Shown here: positions 36,906-50,537 of the stretch, piece by piece
Numbering within the stretch: position 1 is the first letter of the stretch
How the letters are laid out: every line of letters begins with the position of its first letter
Assembly: GCA_037952775.1 (NCBI GenBank)
Contig: JBANAY010000003.1
Span: 34,596,001 to 34,660,000, forward strand
Source: Clonostachys chloroleuca
Lineage: Eukaryota > Ascomycota > Sordariomycetes > Hypocreales > Bionectriaceae
Length of the DNA: 64,000 nt
Direction: 5' to 3'
Made by a program: the position numbers and the translations under genes
The notes under the pieces: model-generated
Databases searched by the model: none
What the model saw: the letters and a program-made list of their open reading frames with translations, nothing else
Told to the model about the DNA's origin: nothing

Positions 36906-37730
36906 GATAAGATAATAATATTTTTAAAAACTCTAAAAAAAGCTTATTAAATATAAGTAAGAAATATATTTTAAAACTTTAAAATTAAAAATATAGTTTA
37001 ATTAAAAGATCTAGGCTTTTATAAATATATAAATAACTAAGTTTATTTAATAAATATTAATAAATATATTAATTACCTTAGAAGCTTAAAGCTCTATATA
37101 ATATCTAGATTAAAAGAGAAAAAACTTCTAATTCTATAATAATAAATATTATAATCTTACTAGATCAAAGATATATACTAATATAAGAAAAAACTTAAGT
37201 AAGAAGTTATATTATATAAAGAGTAGATAAATAAAATATTAATTAGAGAGCTTTAATATAAAGCTTAAGAAAGAAATATAATATTCTAAACTTTAGAATT
37301 AATAATAATTAATAGCTTAATTTTATATAATTGATTTCTTAATTCTAGAGTTTATTTTTTTTTTAAAAATTTATTAAAATTCTAACTCTAATCTAATATC
37401 TATTATATAGTTTAGCTCTTAGTATATTTTATAGCTAGTAAGTATAATCTAAAATAAATAGTATAGAAATATTTAATTAAATAAGTAATTTTAGCTTAGA
37501 TTAATAATATAAACTTAATTAAATAAGTAAGATAGATCTAGCTAAATATATAAATATTATACTATATTTAAACTTATTAAAAAAGTTTTACTAAGCTATA
37601 TAGCTTAAGTCTATACTTATAAAGACTGAATATTAGTTATATTTTAAAAAATAGCTAAAACTTATACCTATTAAAAACTCTTAATTTCTAAATATTATCT
37701 AAAAGAAAATACTTTAAAATAAAACTATAT

Positions 37731-37931
37731 ATAATAGACTAGATCTATAATAGCTATAGATAGATATCTATTTTAAAGTTTATATTCTTAGGGAGAAAGA
37801 GAGTAAGTTCTTTCCTATAACTCTCTCTCCCCTTTATATAGTACTATATTATACTAGTCAGAGGTTTTACTTATTATAATTATCTCTTATTAGACTAAGC
37901 TTAGTCTCCTACTAGATTTAAATTCTTAATA
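37731..37931. repeat. Dispersed ~200-bp repeat, copy 1
   Basis: Matches 51599-51799 closely, including TAACTCTCTCTCCCC, ATATAGTACTATA and CTAGTCAGAGGTTTTACTTA. Differences are C/T or G/A. It may be part of an LTR; no flanking duplication was identified. Confidence 0.6.
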
Positions 37932-38870
37932 TACCCTTCTTCTTAAGCCCTTCTTCCTTCTGATATAGTAGTATAAGATACTATCCTAGTAAAATTATCC
38001 TCTAATCTATTTATTTTACTACTATATTATAGTATTTATATAACTATAGATTATTATAATAATAGTAATAGAATAGTTATAAATAGGTATAGGGTAGATA
38101 TAATATAGTTTTTTCTTATCTTTAATCTTATTATAAACCCTATCTACTTTATAACTTTTACTTCTTTTAAAATAATTATAAATTATCTATTAATTATAAC
38201 TTTCTTATTAAACCTTATCTTATATTATCTCTAATTTATTTCTTTCTACTTAGTATTATAGTAATATATCTACTATTATTCTATTACTTCTATCCCTATC
38301 TAGTAATAGTAGAAATAAGCCTTCTAGCTACTAATTAAACTTTATATTAGTTTCTATAATAAATCTATAGAAAAAGTAGAAGAAAATATATTCTATATAA
38401 AACTCTTCTTTCTTTATTCTAATAGCTAACTAGCTTTTACTAATAATTTTATTTTCTATATTTAGTTAATATTCTAACTATCTATTCTATTTCTAGTATA
38501 ATTATTCCTTTTACTACCTAGAGTAATTAAAACTCTATCTCTACCCTTATTTAGAGTAATATTACTATTACTTTAGATAAGGATAAGAAGAAGAAGAAAC
38601 CTAAGAAGATTATAGATAGATTTCTTATAGAGAGAGACTCTAATAATAAGTAATATACTACTTCTAAATAAATTAAAAATATCTACTAACCCTACTACTA
38701 ATCTACTCTTATAAAGAGTAAATTTATCTATATTTATAGCTATAGAGTATTCTATATTAAATACTAGGAGTATAGAGTAAAGTATATCTAGAATACTATA
38801 TTTTTTATTTTAAACTCTACTTTATACTATATCTAGAATAATATTATAACTACTATTAACTTTTAAAAGA

Positions 38871-39629
38871 TTAAGGTCTCTAGTATAGGGTAGACCAGCT
38901 GTAGAATAAGCTAGATCTAGGGTAGATAAAGCCTATAGGGTAAGCTCTGAAATACTAGAGAAGGATTATTTAAAAGGATATAGTAGAAGGTACAGGCTCT
39001 ATAAGAGAAAATAAAGCTCTATTAGCTATAGGATAGCTAAGAAAGATAGACTATAGGGTAAATAAAAGAGTATATTAGTAACTTATAGAATCTCTATCTA
39101 GTAGGAAGAAAGCTCTATACTTATAGATATTTCCAGACTATAAGAGCTCTGAAGATAATATATTACCTTCTATAATACAGGCTTATAACTACTATAAGGT
39201 TCTTATATAGAGGGATATAAAACTACTAATATAGATACTATAGTAGATATAAAGTCTACTAATATAGCTATTATAGTAGTTATAAGGTTTACTAAACTAA
39301 GTACTAAGGTTTTTATATAGTAGATATAAGATCTACTAATATAAGTACTATAGTAGATATAAAGTCTATTAATATAGCTATTTTAGTATAATATAGGATT
39401 ACTAGTATAGATATTATAGTAGCTATTATAGTAGTTATAACTACTAATATAATTATTCTAATAGATAGTTATAATAGATTAGGCTAATAGCTTTAGAGAG
39501 CTTCTAGCTTTAGAGATCTCTAAGTTAGTTATTTTATTCCTCCTTACTCTATACTAATCTGAGATTATTTAATTAACTAATATAAAGTAATCTGGATTTA
39601 CCCTATAATCTATAGGGTAAATCTTAATA
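38871..39629 (-). repeat. 3' LTR of the copia element
   Basis: 759 bp, with the GC-rich repeats of the family turned to AT by RIP (CGG and CGT changed to TAG, TAT and similar). Matches 45165-45933, 4744-5512 and 50538-51307. Confidence 0.85.
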
Positions 39630-42600
39630 CCCCTTCTAAAGAAAATAACTAAGTTAAATCCTTATAGTATTCTCTTAGGCCTAGTAAGTCTCTGAAGATT
39701 TACTAAAGAGGTATAGTTAGTAGTTTAGTTAATTTATTAGTAGATATAGCCTTAGTTTCTAGATAGCTAAGGCTTACTAAACCCTCTATAATTTAAACTC
39801 TATTATAGTAGAACTTTAGTAGTATATACTTAGTTCTAGTATATAGGATAGGGTTATTACTAGTAGCTATATAACCCTGGTTATTATAGTAGATAGTTAT
39901 AGAGATCTTCAGGGGCTGATTTAGCTCTTTATAGAGCTCTATTAGCTACTATAGCTCTCTAAGACTCTCTATAAGGCTATCTGCTTTAGCCTCTATAATA
40001 GAGAGAGCTATAGTAGTTACTTTCTTAGCTTTCTAGCTAATAGGGCCTCTAGCTAGTTTAAAGAGATATCTATAGATAGATTTACTAGTAGATTTATCTC
40101 TTATAAAATTACTATTATAATAGCTTTCTAGGGGTTTATTTAGTAAATAAGTTATAGCTAGGCTTTTAATACCTTTTAGATACTATAGAAGCTTTTTAGT
40201 AGTTTTAAGGTAAATTTTATAGGGCTTATATATAGCCTGGGCTAGCTACTATACTAAAAAAGCTATATCAGGCCTAGTTTAAAGTATCAGGTATATTAAA
40301 ATCCCTATAATCTGCTAGAATAGCTTATATTCCAGGGGGTTATAGAGACCTATAGCTTCTATAGCTTCTACTATAAGTCTTATAAGATTAAGCTATAGGG
40401 ATACTAATAGAGGCTTTTCTTTAGTAATCTTAAAGACCTATAATACCTGTTTAATATACTAAGGTTAAGAGAGATATAGAGCCTTTTTAGACCTATCTCA
40501 GTAAATTTAAACCCCTAAGAAGAAAACTACTAGCCCCTTATCTTCTATAGAGTAAACCCTATAAATTTCCTTCTTTAGCTTATTAATATAGCTAATTTCA
40601 GAGTCTATTATAAAGTAGTTATCTATATAGGTTATTATAAAAGTAGTTTTTTTAGTATTATAAAAGACTATCAGGTTAGAGATTAGGGGGCTAAAGCCTA
40701 GAGATCTTAGTAGGGCTTTTAGTATCTCTTACTACTCTCTAGGGGACTGCTTTAGGCTGTATAGGGCTTTTAGTAGTAGGATAACCTGCTCTTCAGAAGG
40801 GTTATAGCTCTGAGACTTAGCTATAGTAAGTAATTTAGAGCTTTTCTTCAGTAGTTCCTTCAGGCCTTTAGAGAGCTTTATATAGAGTCTTTTAGTAAGT
40901 TTACTATTTAAAAAGGCCTCTATAAAGTTAATCTATTTAATATTATAGCTATAAATAGCTATTAGAGCTAATAGTAGCTACTAGGTTAGAAGGATAGCTA
41001 TAGAAGTAAAAGTCTTACTATAATCTAGGCCTTCTATCTATAAAAACCCTCTAATAATAAGCTTAGCTTTATATTTTAGTAGCTTATTATAGAGGTTAAG
41101 TTTCAGCTTTAGTATCTGCCTATAGCTTAGGGCTCTATAGCTCTTAGATAGGTCTTTTAGTACTATAAAGATAAAGGTTCTAGTATATATTAGCTGCTTA
41201 AGCTTGCTAAAGATAGCCTGTAGCTAGAGCTCTTTCTCTTTTAGTAGTAGCTATAGTATCTCTTTCTAGCTGTTAGACTCTAGTAAGAGCTGGGCTTTAG
41301 TATATATTATAGCGCTTACTTAGTATACTATAGCGGTTATCTGTATCTAGTTAGATAGGTCTATTAGATTACCTATAGGCTCTATATTAGGCCTTAGCTT
41401 ACTAGGTTAGTATACTATAGCTAGTAGAGTTTCAGGCTCTAAAGGCCCTGTAGCTTCAGGGACTTCAGGCTCTTAAAGCTCTGAAGCAGATACTGTAGCT
41501 AGCGGTATTTCAGGCTCTTAGAGGGTCTATTATAGTAGCTCCTGTAACAGCTGTTATAGCGGCTCTAGCGGCTTCTGTAGTAGCTTTAGCAGCTCCTGTA
41601 GTAACTATTATAGTAGCTCTAGTAACTATTATAATAGCTCTAGTAGCTCTTAAGTCTCTTTTATATACTCTATTTCCTTTATTTCCCCTTCTAAAGATCT
41701 TAAGAGAGGTAGGTTTTATAGTTATAAGCTCTATTTTATAGAGCCTATATTCTCTAAAATCCTTAGATAAGAGGTCTTAATAACTAGCCTCTTCTATAGG
41801 ATATAGATCTGATATATCTTAGAGCCTAAGAGTATTAAAATTTATCCTGAGATAGTTCTAGGGGTTAATTTAGCAGCTTTAGCCTGCTATTCAGAATAAA
41901 TAAAGGCTTTATAGTAAGCTCTAATAGCCTTATAGGTCTGAAAATTAGATCTAAAGGGGGTTCCAGGCTCTAGCTCTTAAAGAAATAGCTATTATAGGGG
42001 CAAATTATAGTTACTAATAATAGTATAATTAACTAACTGAAGGATCCCTAGAAGGATATAATACTAGAGGTATAGTAGGAGCCTAGACTACTATAAAATA
42101 GCTCTAAATCTATCTATTAGTACTCTAATAGAGTACTTAGTAAATCTATTTTACTAGTAAATATAAGGGCTTAAAGTACTAAAAGTAGTACCTTTAGTAG
42201 CTAGCTAATCTACTAAATCTCTTATAATTTCTCTACTATTAAAGTAAAATTTAGCAGGATAATACTTATAGTAATTATATAAGCTCTAGTAGAAACCTTA
42301 AATAGTAATTACTATAATAGTTCCTTCTTTATTAGGAAGAAGAATAATCTACCTATAGTAGGTTTTTCTATCTACTAATATAAGCTCTATAAGCCTTCTA
42401 TTATATAGTATAGACTTAAGATAGAAAGTATTCCCTTCTATAGAGTCTAGAGCTCTAAGCAGATTAGGGATAGCTATATATACTAGAAGCCTATAGCTTT
42501 TAGTACTAATACAGACTAAATAGAGAAAATCTTCCTCTCTTATAGGGCTAAAATCAGAAAGACTTTCTATAATTTTAATAGTCTTCTTTAGTAATTAAAA

Positions 42601-42933
42601 CCCTAAATACTCTAGCTGTATATACTAAATACCTACTAATTATAGTAGATCTTTATAGGTTTTAGATACCTATAGTAGGGGCTTAATAGTACTAATAGTT
42701 CTCTGCTTTAGAGCCTCTTTAGTATTAAAATCAGGATAATCCTCTTCTGAGAGCTTATAAGTAAAAACCTTAGTAGGGGTTATAGTATATTATTTAGCAG
42801 GCTTAATAAGCTCCTTAGCAGGCTATTTAGTAGGCTTAGTAAGCTTACTAGACCCTATAAGATCTAGGGTCTCAGAGGTCTAATTAGAGACCTTAGAGGG
42901 GATTTAAACCTCTATAGGGTAGCTATAGCTAGT

Positions 42934-43208
42934 GTTGAAATTACAGTGGCCTATAAGGTGCATTAGGCCTTGAGACCGCTATAACTAGCAGCAGCGGAAA
43001 ATTTAGCTTCTAACTTATAGTGAACACTCCTCTATAACTTAGTCAAATTTCATACTAGAAAGTTGGTTTATAGTGCATTTTATAGCGCAAAAGAATCTTA
43101 TTTTGGTGAGAGGAACCGGAAAAATATACCAATTTCTCTCATAGGTCTACCGACTAAAAACTACTCTAAAACCCGCTAATGCACCTTGTAGGCCACTATA
43201 ATTTCAAC
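42934..43208. mobile_element. 275-bp inverted-repeat element (MITE-like)
   Basis: Terminal inverted repeats of about 32 bp (GTTGAAATTACAGTGGCC at the left, its complement with two differences at the right) and a 7-bp target duplication AGCTAGT at 42927-42933 and 43209-43215. It interrupts the decayed copia element yet keeps better composition, so it probably arrived later. It has no coding frame and must rely on another element's transposase. The 7-bp duplication does not settle its superfamily. Confidence 0.88.
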
Positions 43209-45164
43209 AGCTAGTATAAGCAGAGAGCTCCTTTAGTATTATTAGCTTAGGGGTCTTTTCCCCTTTTAGCTATAGATAAAAGCTATATTTTTTAAAGTTT
43301 AGCAGGCTATAGCAGGTTCTATTACCTATAAATAGCTATTACCTTAGAAGGGTATCTCCTAAACTATAGTATCTTATCCTACTAACTATATTAATCTCCA
43401 GGGTAAATAGAAAAAGAGCTTCTTTTAGCTCTAAATCCCTATAGATTAGGGAGTTTAGAAAGATTAGAACTTAAAATATAGTAGTTCTAATATCTCTAGG
43501 GTAGGTCTTATTAATAGCTATAAGAATAAAGCCTACTTTAAAGTATTTTAAGGCTTTATAATCCCTATAATAGGTCTTATTATTTACTAAGTAAACTATA
43601 GAGCCTATATTATATAGAAGGGTATTTAGTAGTCTATACCCCTAATTACTAAAGCTAGTAGTAATAGGAGCTACTGTAATTCTAGTAGGTTCAGAGGACT
43701 AATAGGTCTAAAAGGCTGGCTAGAGGCTCTTTTTATTACTATCTTCTAGTAGGCTTTAAAGACTTTCTAGACTATAGCCTAGGGTAAAACTAGCAGGTTT
43801 AGCTAGCTTATCTTTAGAGGCTTTAGGCTTTAACTCTTTCTATTAGATCTTTCCCTTAGAGATCTTTTCAGAGCTCGAGAGCTTCTTTTTAGTAGGTCTT
43901 TTAGTATATTTAGCCCTGTAATTAGTAGTTTTAGCTACTAAAGAGCTCTTATTATACTATTCCTCTAGAAGATCTGCTATAAGGAACTATAGGTTTAGAA
44001 GCTCTAGAGAGCTTTTAGAGGCTTTAGTAATCCTAATATTATTCTATTAGTATTTAGCCTACTATAGGAAGATCTCTTTTAGAGCTTCTAGATACTGATT
44101 AGCCTGATCTATAGGGGCTATAGTAATCTGAGCTAGTAATAGTCTAGCTAGAAGATTATTAAATATACTATTAAAGACCTCTAAAGAGCTTTTAAAGTCC
44201 CTATAATAGAGCTTATAAAATTAGGTATATAGATAGCTATACTGAATTTTAATACTATAAGAGAACTATTTAACTAGTAACTTATAGATCTCTATAGGGG
44301 AGGTCTACTAAGTTATAGTAGTTTATAGACCCTCTGTATAACTATCTTTTAATAGTATAAGTAAGATAGCCTAATCTAGATCTAATAGCTATTAGGCTAT
44401 AGTAAGTTCTACTATAAATAGTAGTAAACTAAGGGTTCTAAATTAGATCTCTAGAGCCTGTTTCTACTAATTAAAGTTATAAAGCCCTTATAATTTAGAA
44501 GCTTTAGAGAACTTATAGATCCTTTTATTAAAGTCCTTAATAATAGAGTTTTTAAAAACTCTAGTTAGAGGGTTAGAGCTTTAAAAGCTCTATAAGCTAG
44601 ACTATTATAAAGCCTGATTACTCTATAGGCTAGTACTAGTAGTACTAGAAACCTATTAACTAGTACTAGTAATACTAAGGATCTACTATAATTATAGTAG
44701 GTTTATAGTAGCTATTAGCTACTGAAGGGTTTACTATATAGTAGTAATAGCTTTAGTAGTATTTAGATTCTGAAGGCTCTAAGTAATAATAGTATTTTCT
44801 ACTATAGAGCTTAAAGGAATAGTACTAGTAGTACTAAAATTAATTAGTTAATTAATTATAATAATAGTACTAGCTATTAGAATAGTACTAATAGTACTAA
44901 AAGTAATTAGTTAGCTAGATATAGTAATAGTATTAGCTATTGGAATAACTACTAAAGAAAGGTAAGTTTTAGTACCTTTAGAGGCTAATCTCTCTATATA
45001 GCTATCTTTATTAGCTATTTTAAGCCTTCTTTAGTAAAGGAAGCTACTAAGACCTAGGCTAAAATATAGGGTAAGTATATAACTTTCCTAGTATAGGGTA
45101 AGAACTCTTAAATCTAAAAATATAGTTCTTTTTTATAAGATAGAGCTCCTCTGGGCTTATAATC

Positions 45165-45933
45165 TTTTAAAAGATTAAGATCTCTAGTATAGGGTAGGCT
45201 AGATATAAGATAAGCTAGGTCTAAGGTAGATAAAGCCTATAGAGTAGGCTTTAAAATACTAAAGAAGGATTATTTAAAAGGGTATAGTAAAAGGTATAAG
45301 CTCTATAAGAGAAAATAAAGCTCTATTAGCTATAGGGTAATTAAGAAAGATAGACTATAGAGTAGATAAAAGAGTATATTAGTAACTTATAGAATCTCTA
45401 TCTAGTAAGGAGGAAGCTCTATATTTATAGATATTTTTAGATTATAAGAGCTCTGAAGATAATATATTACCTTCTATAATATAGGTTTATAACTACTATA
45501 AGATTCTTATATAGAGGGATATAAAACTACTAATATAGATACTATAGTAGATATAAAGTCTACTAATATAGCTACTATAGTAGTTATAAGGTTTATTAAA
45601 CTAAGTATTAAGGTTCTTATATAGTAGATATAAGATCTGCTAATATAAGTACTATAGCGGATATAAAGTTTATTAATACAGCTGTTTTAGTATAATATAG
45701 AATTACTAGTATAGATACTATAGCAGCTATTATAGTAGTTATAACTACTAATATAATTACTCTAATAGGTAGCTATAGTAGGTTAAGCTAGTAGCTTTAG
45801 AGGGCTTTTAGCTTTAGAGATCCCTAAGTTAGTTATTTTATTTCTTCTTACTCTATACTAATCTGAGATTATTTAATTAACTAATATAGGGTAATCTGGA
45901 TCTACCCTATAGTCTATAGGGTAAATCTTAATA
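45165..45933 (-). repeat. 5' LTR of the copia element
   Basis: 769 bp, RIP-decayed, ending next to the half-tRNA primer site on the minus strand. Differences from the other LTR are transitions. Confidence 0.85.
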
Positions 45934-48517
45934 TTAACTAGAGTAAATATATTATTAGTTATATAATTATAAAGATAGTTACTACCCCTGCTTAATATAC
46001 TTAATTTATACCTTCTTTTTACTTACTTATATATATCTATATATATATATATAAGAATATAGTTTAATCTAGTATTTTAACTTATTTAACTTATACTACT
46101 AATTCTATCCCTAGCTCTTAAGATTAATTAACTAAAGTAGCTATCTAATTTACTATTAGCTCTATTAGTTATATCTATATAAATATAATTTCCTATAATA
46201 CTACTATATACTTTACTTATAAGGTTTAGAATTATATTAAAAAACTTACTAATAAGGTTTATTATATTAATATAAGTAATCTAATCTAAGATAATCTTAT
46301 ACTTTAATAGAAATTAATATATTATTTTAGAAGTATTTTAAAATAAATAAATATTAGTATTAAAAAACTAATTTTATATATAACTAACTCTTTAACTCTA
46401 TAGATTAGATTCTAAAGAGTTAATATATATAGCCTATTCTAATCTATAGTTTATCTTATTTTATATTATCTAGCTCTAAGGAGTATTATACCTACTATAA
46501 ACTAATAGATCTTTATACCCCTTCTTATATCTATCTAGGGTAATTAGTAATTATTAATTCTCCTTATATTACCCTCTCTTATTTATAATAAGCTATATCT
46601 TATCCCAGATTAGTTTTATTAACTAGATATACTAATATTTATAGATCCTATTCTAATAGTATCTATTTTAATAATATATCTATTCCTATACTAGATAAAC
46701 TTATATATAACTATAGCTATACCTCTAATTCTCTAAGCTATATATATAGAGAATATATTATATATTCTACTTATAGTAATTCTCCTATTAGCTATATCTC
46801 TTACTCTATTTATATAATTATATCTTATTCCTAGTAGAGCTTTTAGCTTATTTCTATTTATTCTAATTTAGAATATATATTACTCTATTAGTATCTAAAT
46901 TTATACTATTATAAGTATAATACTTATTATATTAATAGAGATAATTCTATAAATTATAATAGTATAAACCCCTTTAGAGAAAAGATTTTTAAAGAAAAGT
47001 AGTTTAAATAGAGTTAGAATAAAAGTAAGTAGAAGTATAAAAAGAAGTATTATAATATCCCTAAGTAGCTATATAAATATATAATAATTAGTATATAACT
47101 AAGTTTTTATAAAATAGTACTTTTAATTTCCTTTATAGTTTATTCCCTAAATTCTAATTATAGAGAAGTTAATTAAAAGATAGTAATTAAGAATTAAATA
47201 TATTTCTATCTCTTTTTATTATATTCCCTAGTCTATTTATAGTATATACTTTATTCTATTTCTTTTTAAACTTATCTAGAACTACTATATTATAAAACTT
47301 CTTTAATAATTCTTAGATTAGTTTATTATAATTAATCTATTTTATTAGAATCTTCCTATATCTTCTCTAGCCTAGGGTATTTTTTACTATTAGAATAAAC
47401 TTAATCTAGTATTATTCTTCTCTTTTCCTATTATTAATATCTATCTATAATAATTCTAGTTTAGTATTTAATATTCTTTAGAATAGAAGTAGATTATTAA
47501 TTACCCTCTTAATTAGATTTATATAAAAAGTAGAGTAAATATTATCTAGTATATCTAAAGTAATAGTATTTAGACTTAGAATTATAATTATTATATATTT
47601 TATATAGAGCTAATCTAATTTCTTAATAGATCTAGTTATTTTTATATTTCTTAAGAATAGCTATACTTTATTATCTATCTAGAACTATTTAGCTAGTTAT
47701 TATAATTAGTTTATATCTAACTACTATTTTTACTAAGTAAATATAATTATAACTTAGACTAATTCTATTTCTATTCTTAAGTACTTTAGAAATTAAACTA
47801 TTTTACCCTTAGATAAATATCTTAGCTAGAGAGTCTCTATTTCCTAACTTCTATTAGATAATCTCTAGGTATATTATATAATAGTTCCTATAGAAGATCT
47901 AGATTACCCCTATCTACTATCTTCCTTAACCTAATCTTATAATCTAAGATCCCTCTATAAGATAGAAGTACTTCTACCCCTTCCTTACTAAACAGACCCT
48001 CTATATCTATAAGCTCTTTTAGAAGCTAAACTAGTAGTAATACTAACTTAGTAGCTCCTATTTAAATTATTTTAGTTAATTTATAGATACTAGTTATATA
48101 AATTACTAATCTTTCTTAGTTAGACTTTTATATCTATCTTATTAAGCTTATAAATATAGCTTCTAATAATAACTAGGCTTAGGGGAGAGAAAATCTTATA
48201 TCTAAAGCTTAAACTAAAAGCTTTTCTACTATATCTATCTTAAGTTATCTATATTCTATATCTATTTTAACTCTTCTATATTTAAATTATAATATTCTAA
48301 AGATTATATCTCTTATTAGTTCTAGTACTATATAGAGTATAATCTTATTCTATTATTTATTAATATCTATATTTATCCTAATAATATATATTATAGTATA
48401 GATATTATCTATTCCTATTATTATCTTAATCTTCTTTTTTCTAGAGAGTTTAATTTATTAGAGATTTATACTCTAGGCTTTTTACTTACTAATTACCCTA
48501 TAATAGTTATATTTACT

Positions 48518-49401
48518 ATTGAAATTACAGTGGCCTATAAGGTGTATTAGGCCTTGAGACCGCTATAACTAGCAGCAGTAGAAAATTTAACTTCTAACTT
48601 ATAGTAAATACTCCTCTATAACTTAGTTAAATTTCATACTAGAAAGTTAGTTTATAGTATATTTTATAGTACAAAAGAATCTTATTTTAGTAAGAGGAAC
48701 TGGAAAAATATACTAATTTCTCTTATAGGTCTACCAACTAAAAACTACTCTAAAACCTACTATAGTAGCTTCCCGGGCTACTTTTAATTTTCTGTAAAAT
48801 TTATTACTATAGGAAATCTAAAAAATTAACTTATAACTACTAAACTATAAGACGGATATATATAACCTTTTTAAGACCTACTTTTATCTGAAAGAGCTAG
48901 TTAAGCTGATCAGTTAAGTATAGATATTAGATATCTTATCTTTAAAGCTGAAGGAGATATCTAGGATCTAAGATCTAGTCTAGGGTAGGTTAGTTATAGG
49001 GTAGCTTAGGTATAGGTTAGGCTACTAGAAGTTACTCAGATTTTTCCTGAATTTTCTAGACCCTTATTTAGGCTAATATAGCCTAATAACCTATAAATAA
49101 CGCTGCTGACGCTCCTAGCCCTAAAGAGGAACTGGAGCCCGCTAAGCCGTAGCGGTCATAGCGGCCTGTAGCCACTGACCCACAGTGGCTGCAACCGCTA
49201 TTGGCTAGTGATCGTAGTCGCTATCGGATAACGGTCTCAATCGCTATTGGCTAGCTGTTACAGGGGATAGCGATCGCTAACAGTCAGTGGCTACGATCGC
49301 TAACAGTTAGTGGTTGCGACCGCTAGAGGTTAGTGGTTGCAACCGCTAACTTATAGCGATACGGTCACTAACTTATAGTGGCTATAGTCTCTTAATTCAA
49401 C
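48518..49401. mobile_element. 884-bp relative of the MITE-like element
   Basis: The left 245 bp match 42934-43180, with the first G changed to A. The right end reads TTAATTCAAC. The flanks carry a 7-bp duplication ATTTACT at 48511-48517 and 49402-49408. The right half (about 49090-49385) is GC-richer and consists of imperfect repeats such as AGTGGTTGCAACCGCTAAC in alternating orientation, as in subterminal repeats of DNA transposons. There is no coding frame. It shows that 42934-43208 is a deletion form of a larger element family. Confidence 0.82.
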
Positions 49402-50537
49402 ATTTACTATTAACTAATATATTAAGAAATTTTATAGAATTAAATAATACTAGGATTTAAAATAAAGATTTCTTTATTTTTCTCTGTATTTTAATAAATT
49501 TCTTTTTTTCTCTAGATAAAACTAATAGATATTATTCCCCTAATAAACTAGCTTCTTATTATATAAAACTCTATATAGAGGCTATTTATTTTCTAATTCT
49601 AAATAATTCTCTTTCTAATTAATTCTTTTCTAATAGTTATTACTCTCTAAGTTTATAGAGATTATATTAATTTTAACTACTTATACTAAATAATAATTCC
49701 TAGCTAAGTATAAGAATATATTATAATATAAATAGATACTAGCTTTTTATTATTTAAAAATTATCTTTTTTAATACTTATTAAACCTATTCTTAAGAGTT
49801 TCTTTATCTTTATCTTAATTCTAGTTTAGATTTAACTAGATTTTTCCTTCTTTTTTCTCTTTATCTTTCTAAACCTTCTAATATACTAATTAAATAGTAT
49901 TTATCCCTATTATTAATATATCTTCTTTATTATTTTAGTACTTTTTATTCTAATATTTTACTAGCTCTTTCTATTCTTAATATAATATATTTAAATTAAA
50001 TAATTTAGTATTAACTATAATTTCCTAGATCTAGATTACTATTAAAATAAAATTAATTTAGAATATTCCCCTATTAATATAGAGTCTATATAGTTACTTA
50101 TTTAGATAGTAAATAATTATAAAAGTTATATAGTATTATCCTAATATATTCCCCCTATTATAATTATTTTCTATTTAAAATATATATAGAAAGTTATAAA
50201 TACTTTATTAGATTTTTAAATTATTTACTTTAATTCCTCTAAAACTATTTACTATTAATATAGATTAGAAAATATTAACTCTATATAGACTAAGAAGTTA
50301 TATAGCTAGTATATATAATATAATTCTCTATTTTTATAATAGATTATAAATTTCTTTTATACTTTCTATAAAAAAATACTCTAAATATATTTAAATTAAT
50401 TCCTATTATTATTAATAAAGAAATAATCTATTTTAAAAATATATTCTATATATTTTTTCTATATTAGGAATAAATCTTTTTTATTATTATATAGTTCCTC
50501 TATTATTAACTACTTTCTAATTATTAGTACTATAGGG

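Larger units (their letters stand above)
38871..45933 (-). mobile_element. Complete but RIP-decayed Ty1/copia retrotransposon
   Basis: A 7063-bp element on the minus strand, flanked by TTAAC at 38866-38870 and 45934-45938. LTRs lie at 38871-39629 (3') and 45165-45933 (5'). Just inside the 5' LTR the minus strand reads GATTATAAGCCCAGAGG, which fits priming by a half initiator-Met tRNA, typical of fungal copia elements. A purine tract, AGAAGGGG, lies just before the 3' LTR. Decayed polymerase signs include YIDNYF for the YVDD box at about 40600 and RPDIA at about 40280. A 275-bp element has inserted at 42934-43208. Many stops make it non-coding. Confidence 0.85.
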
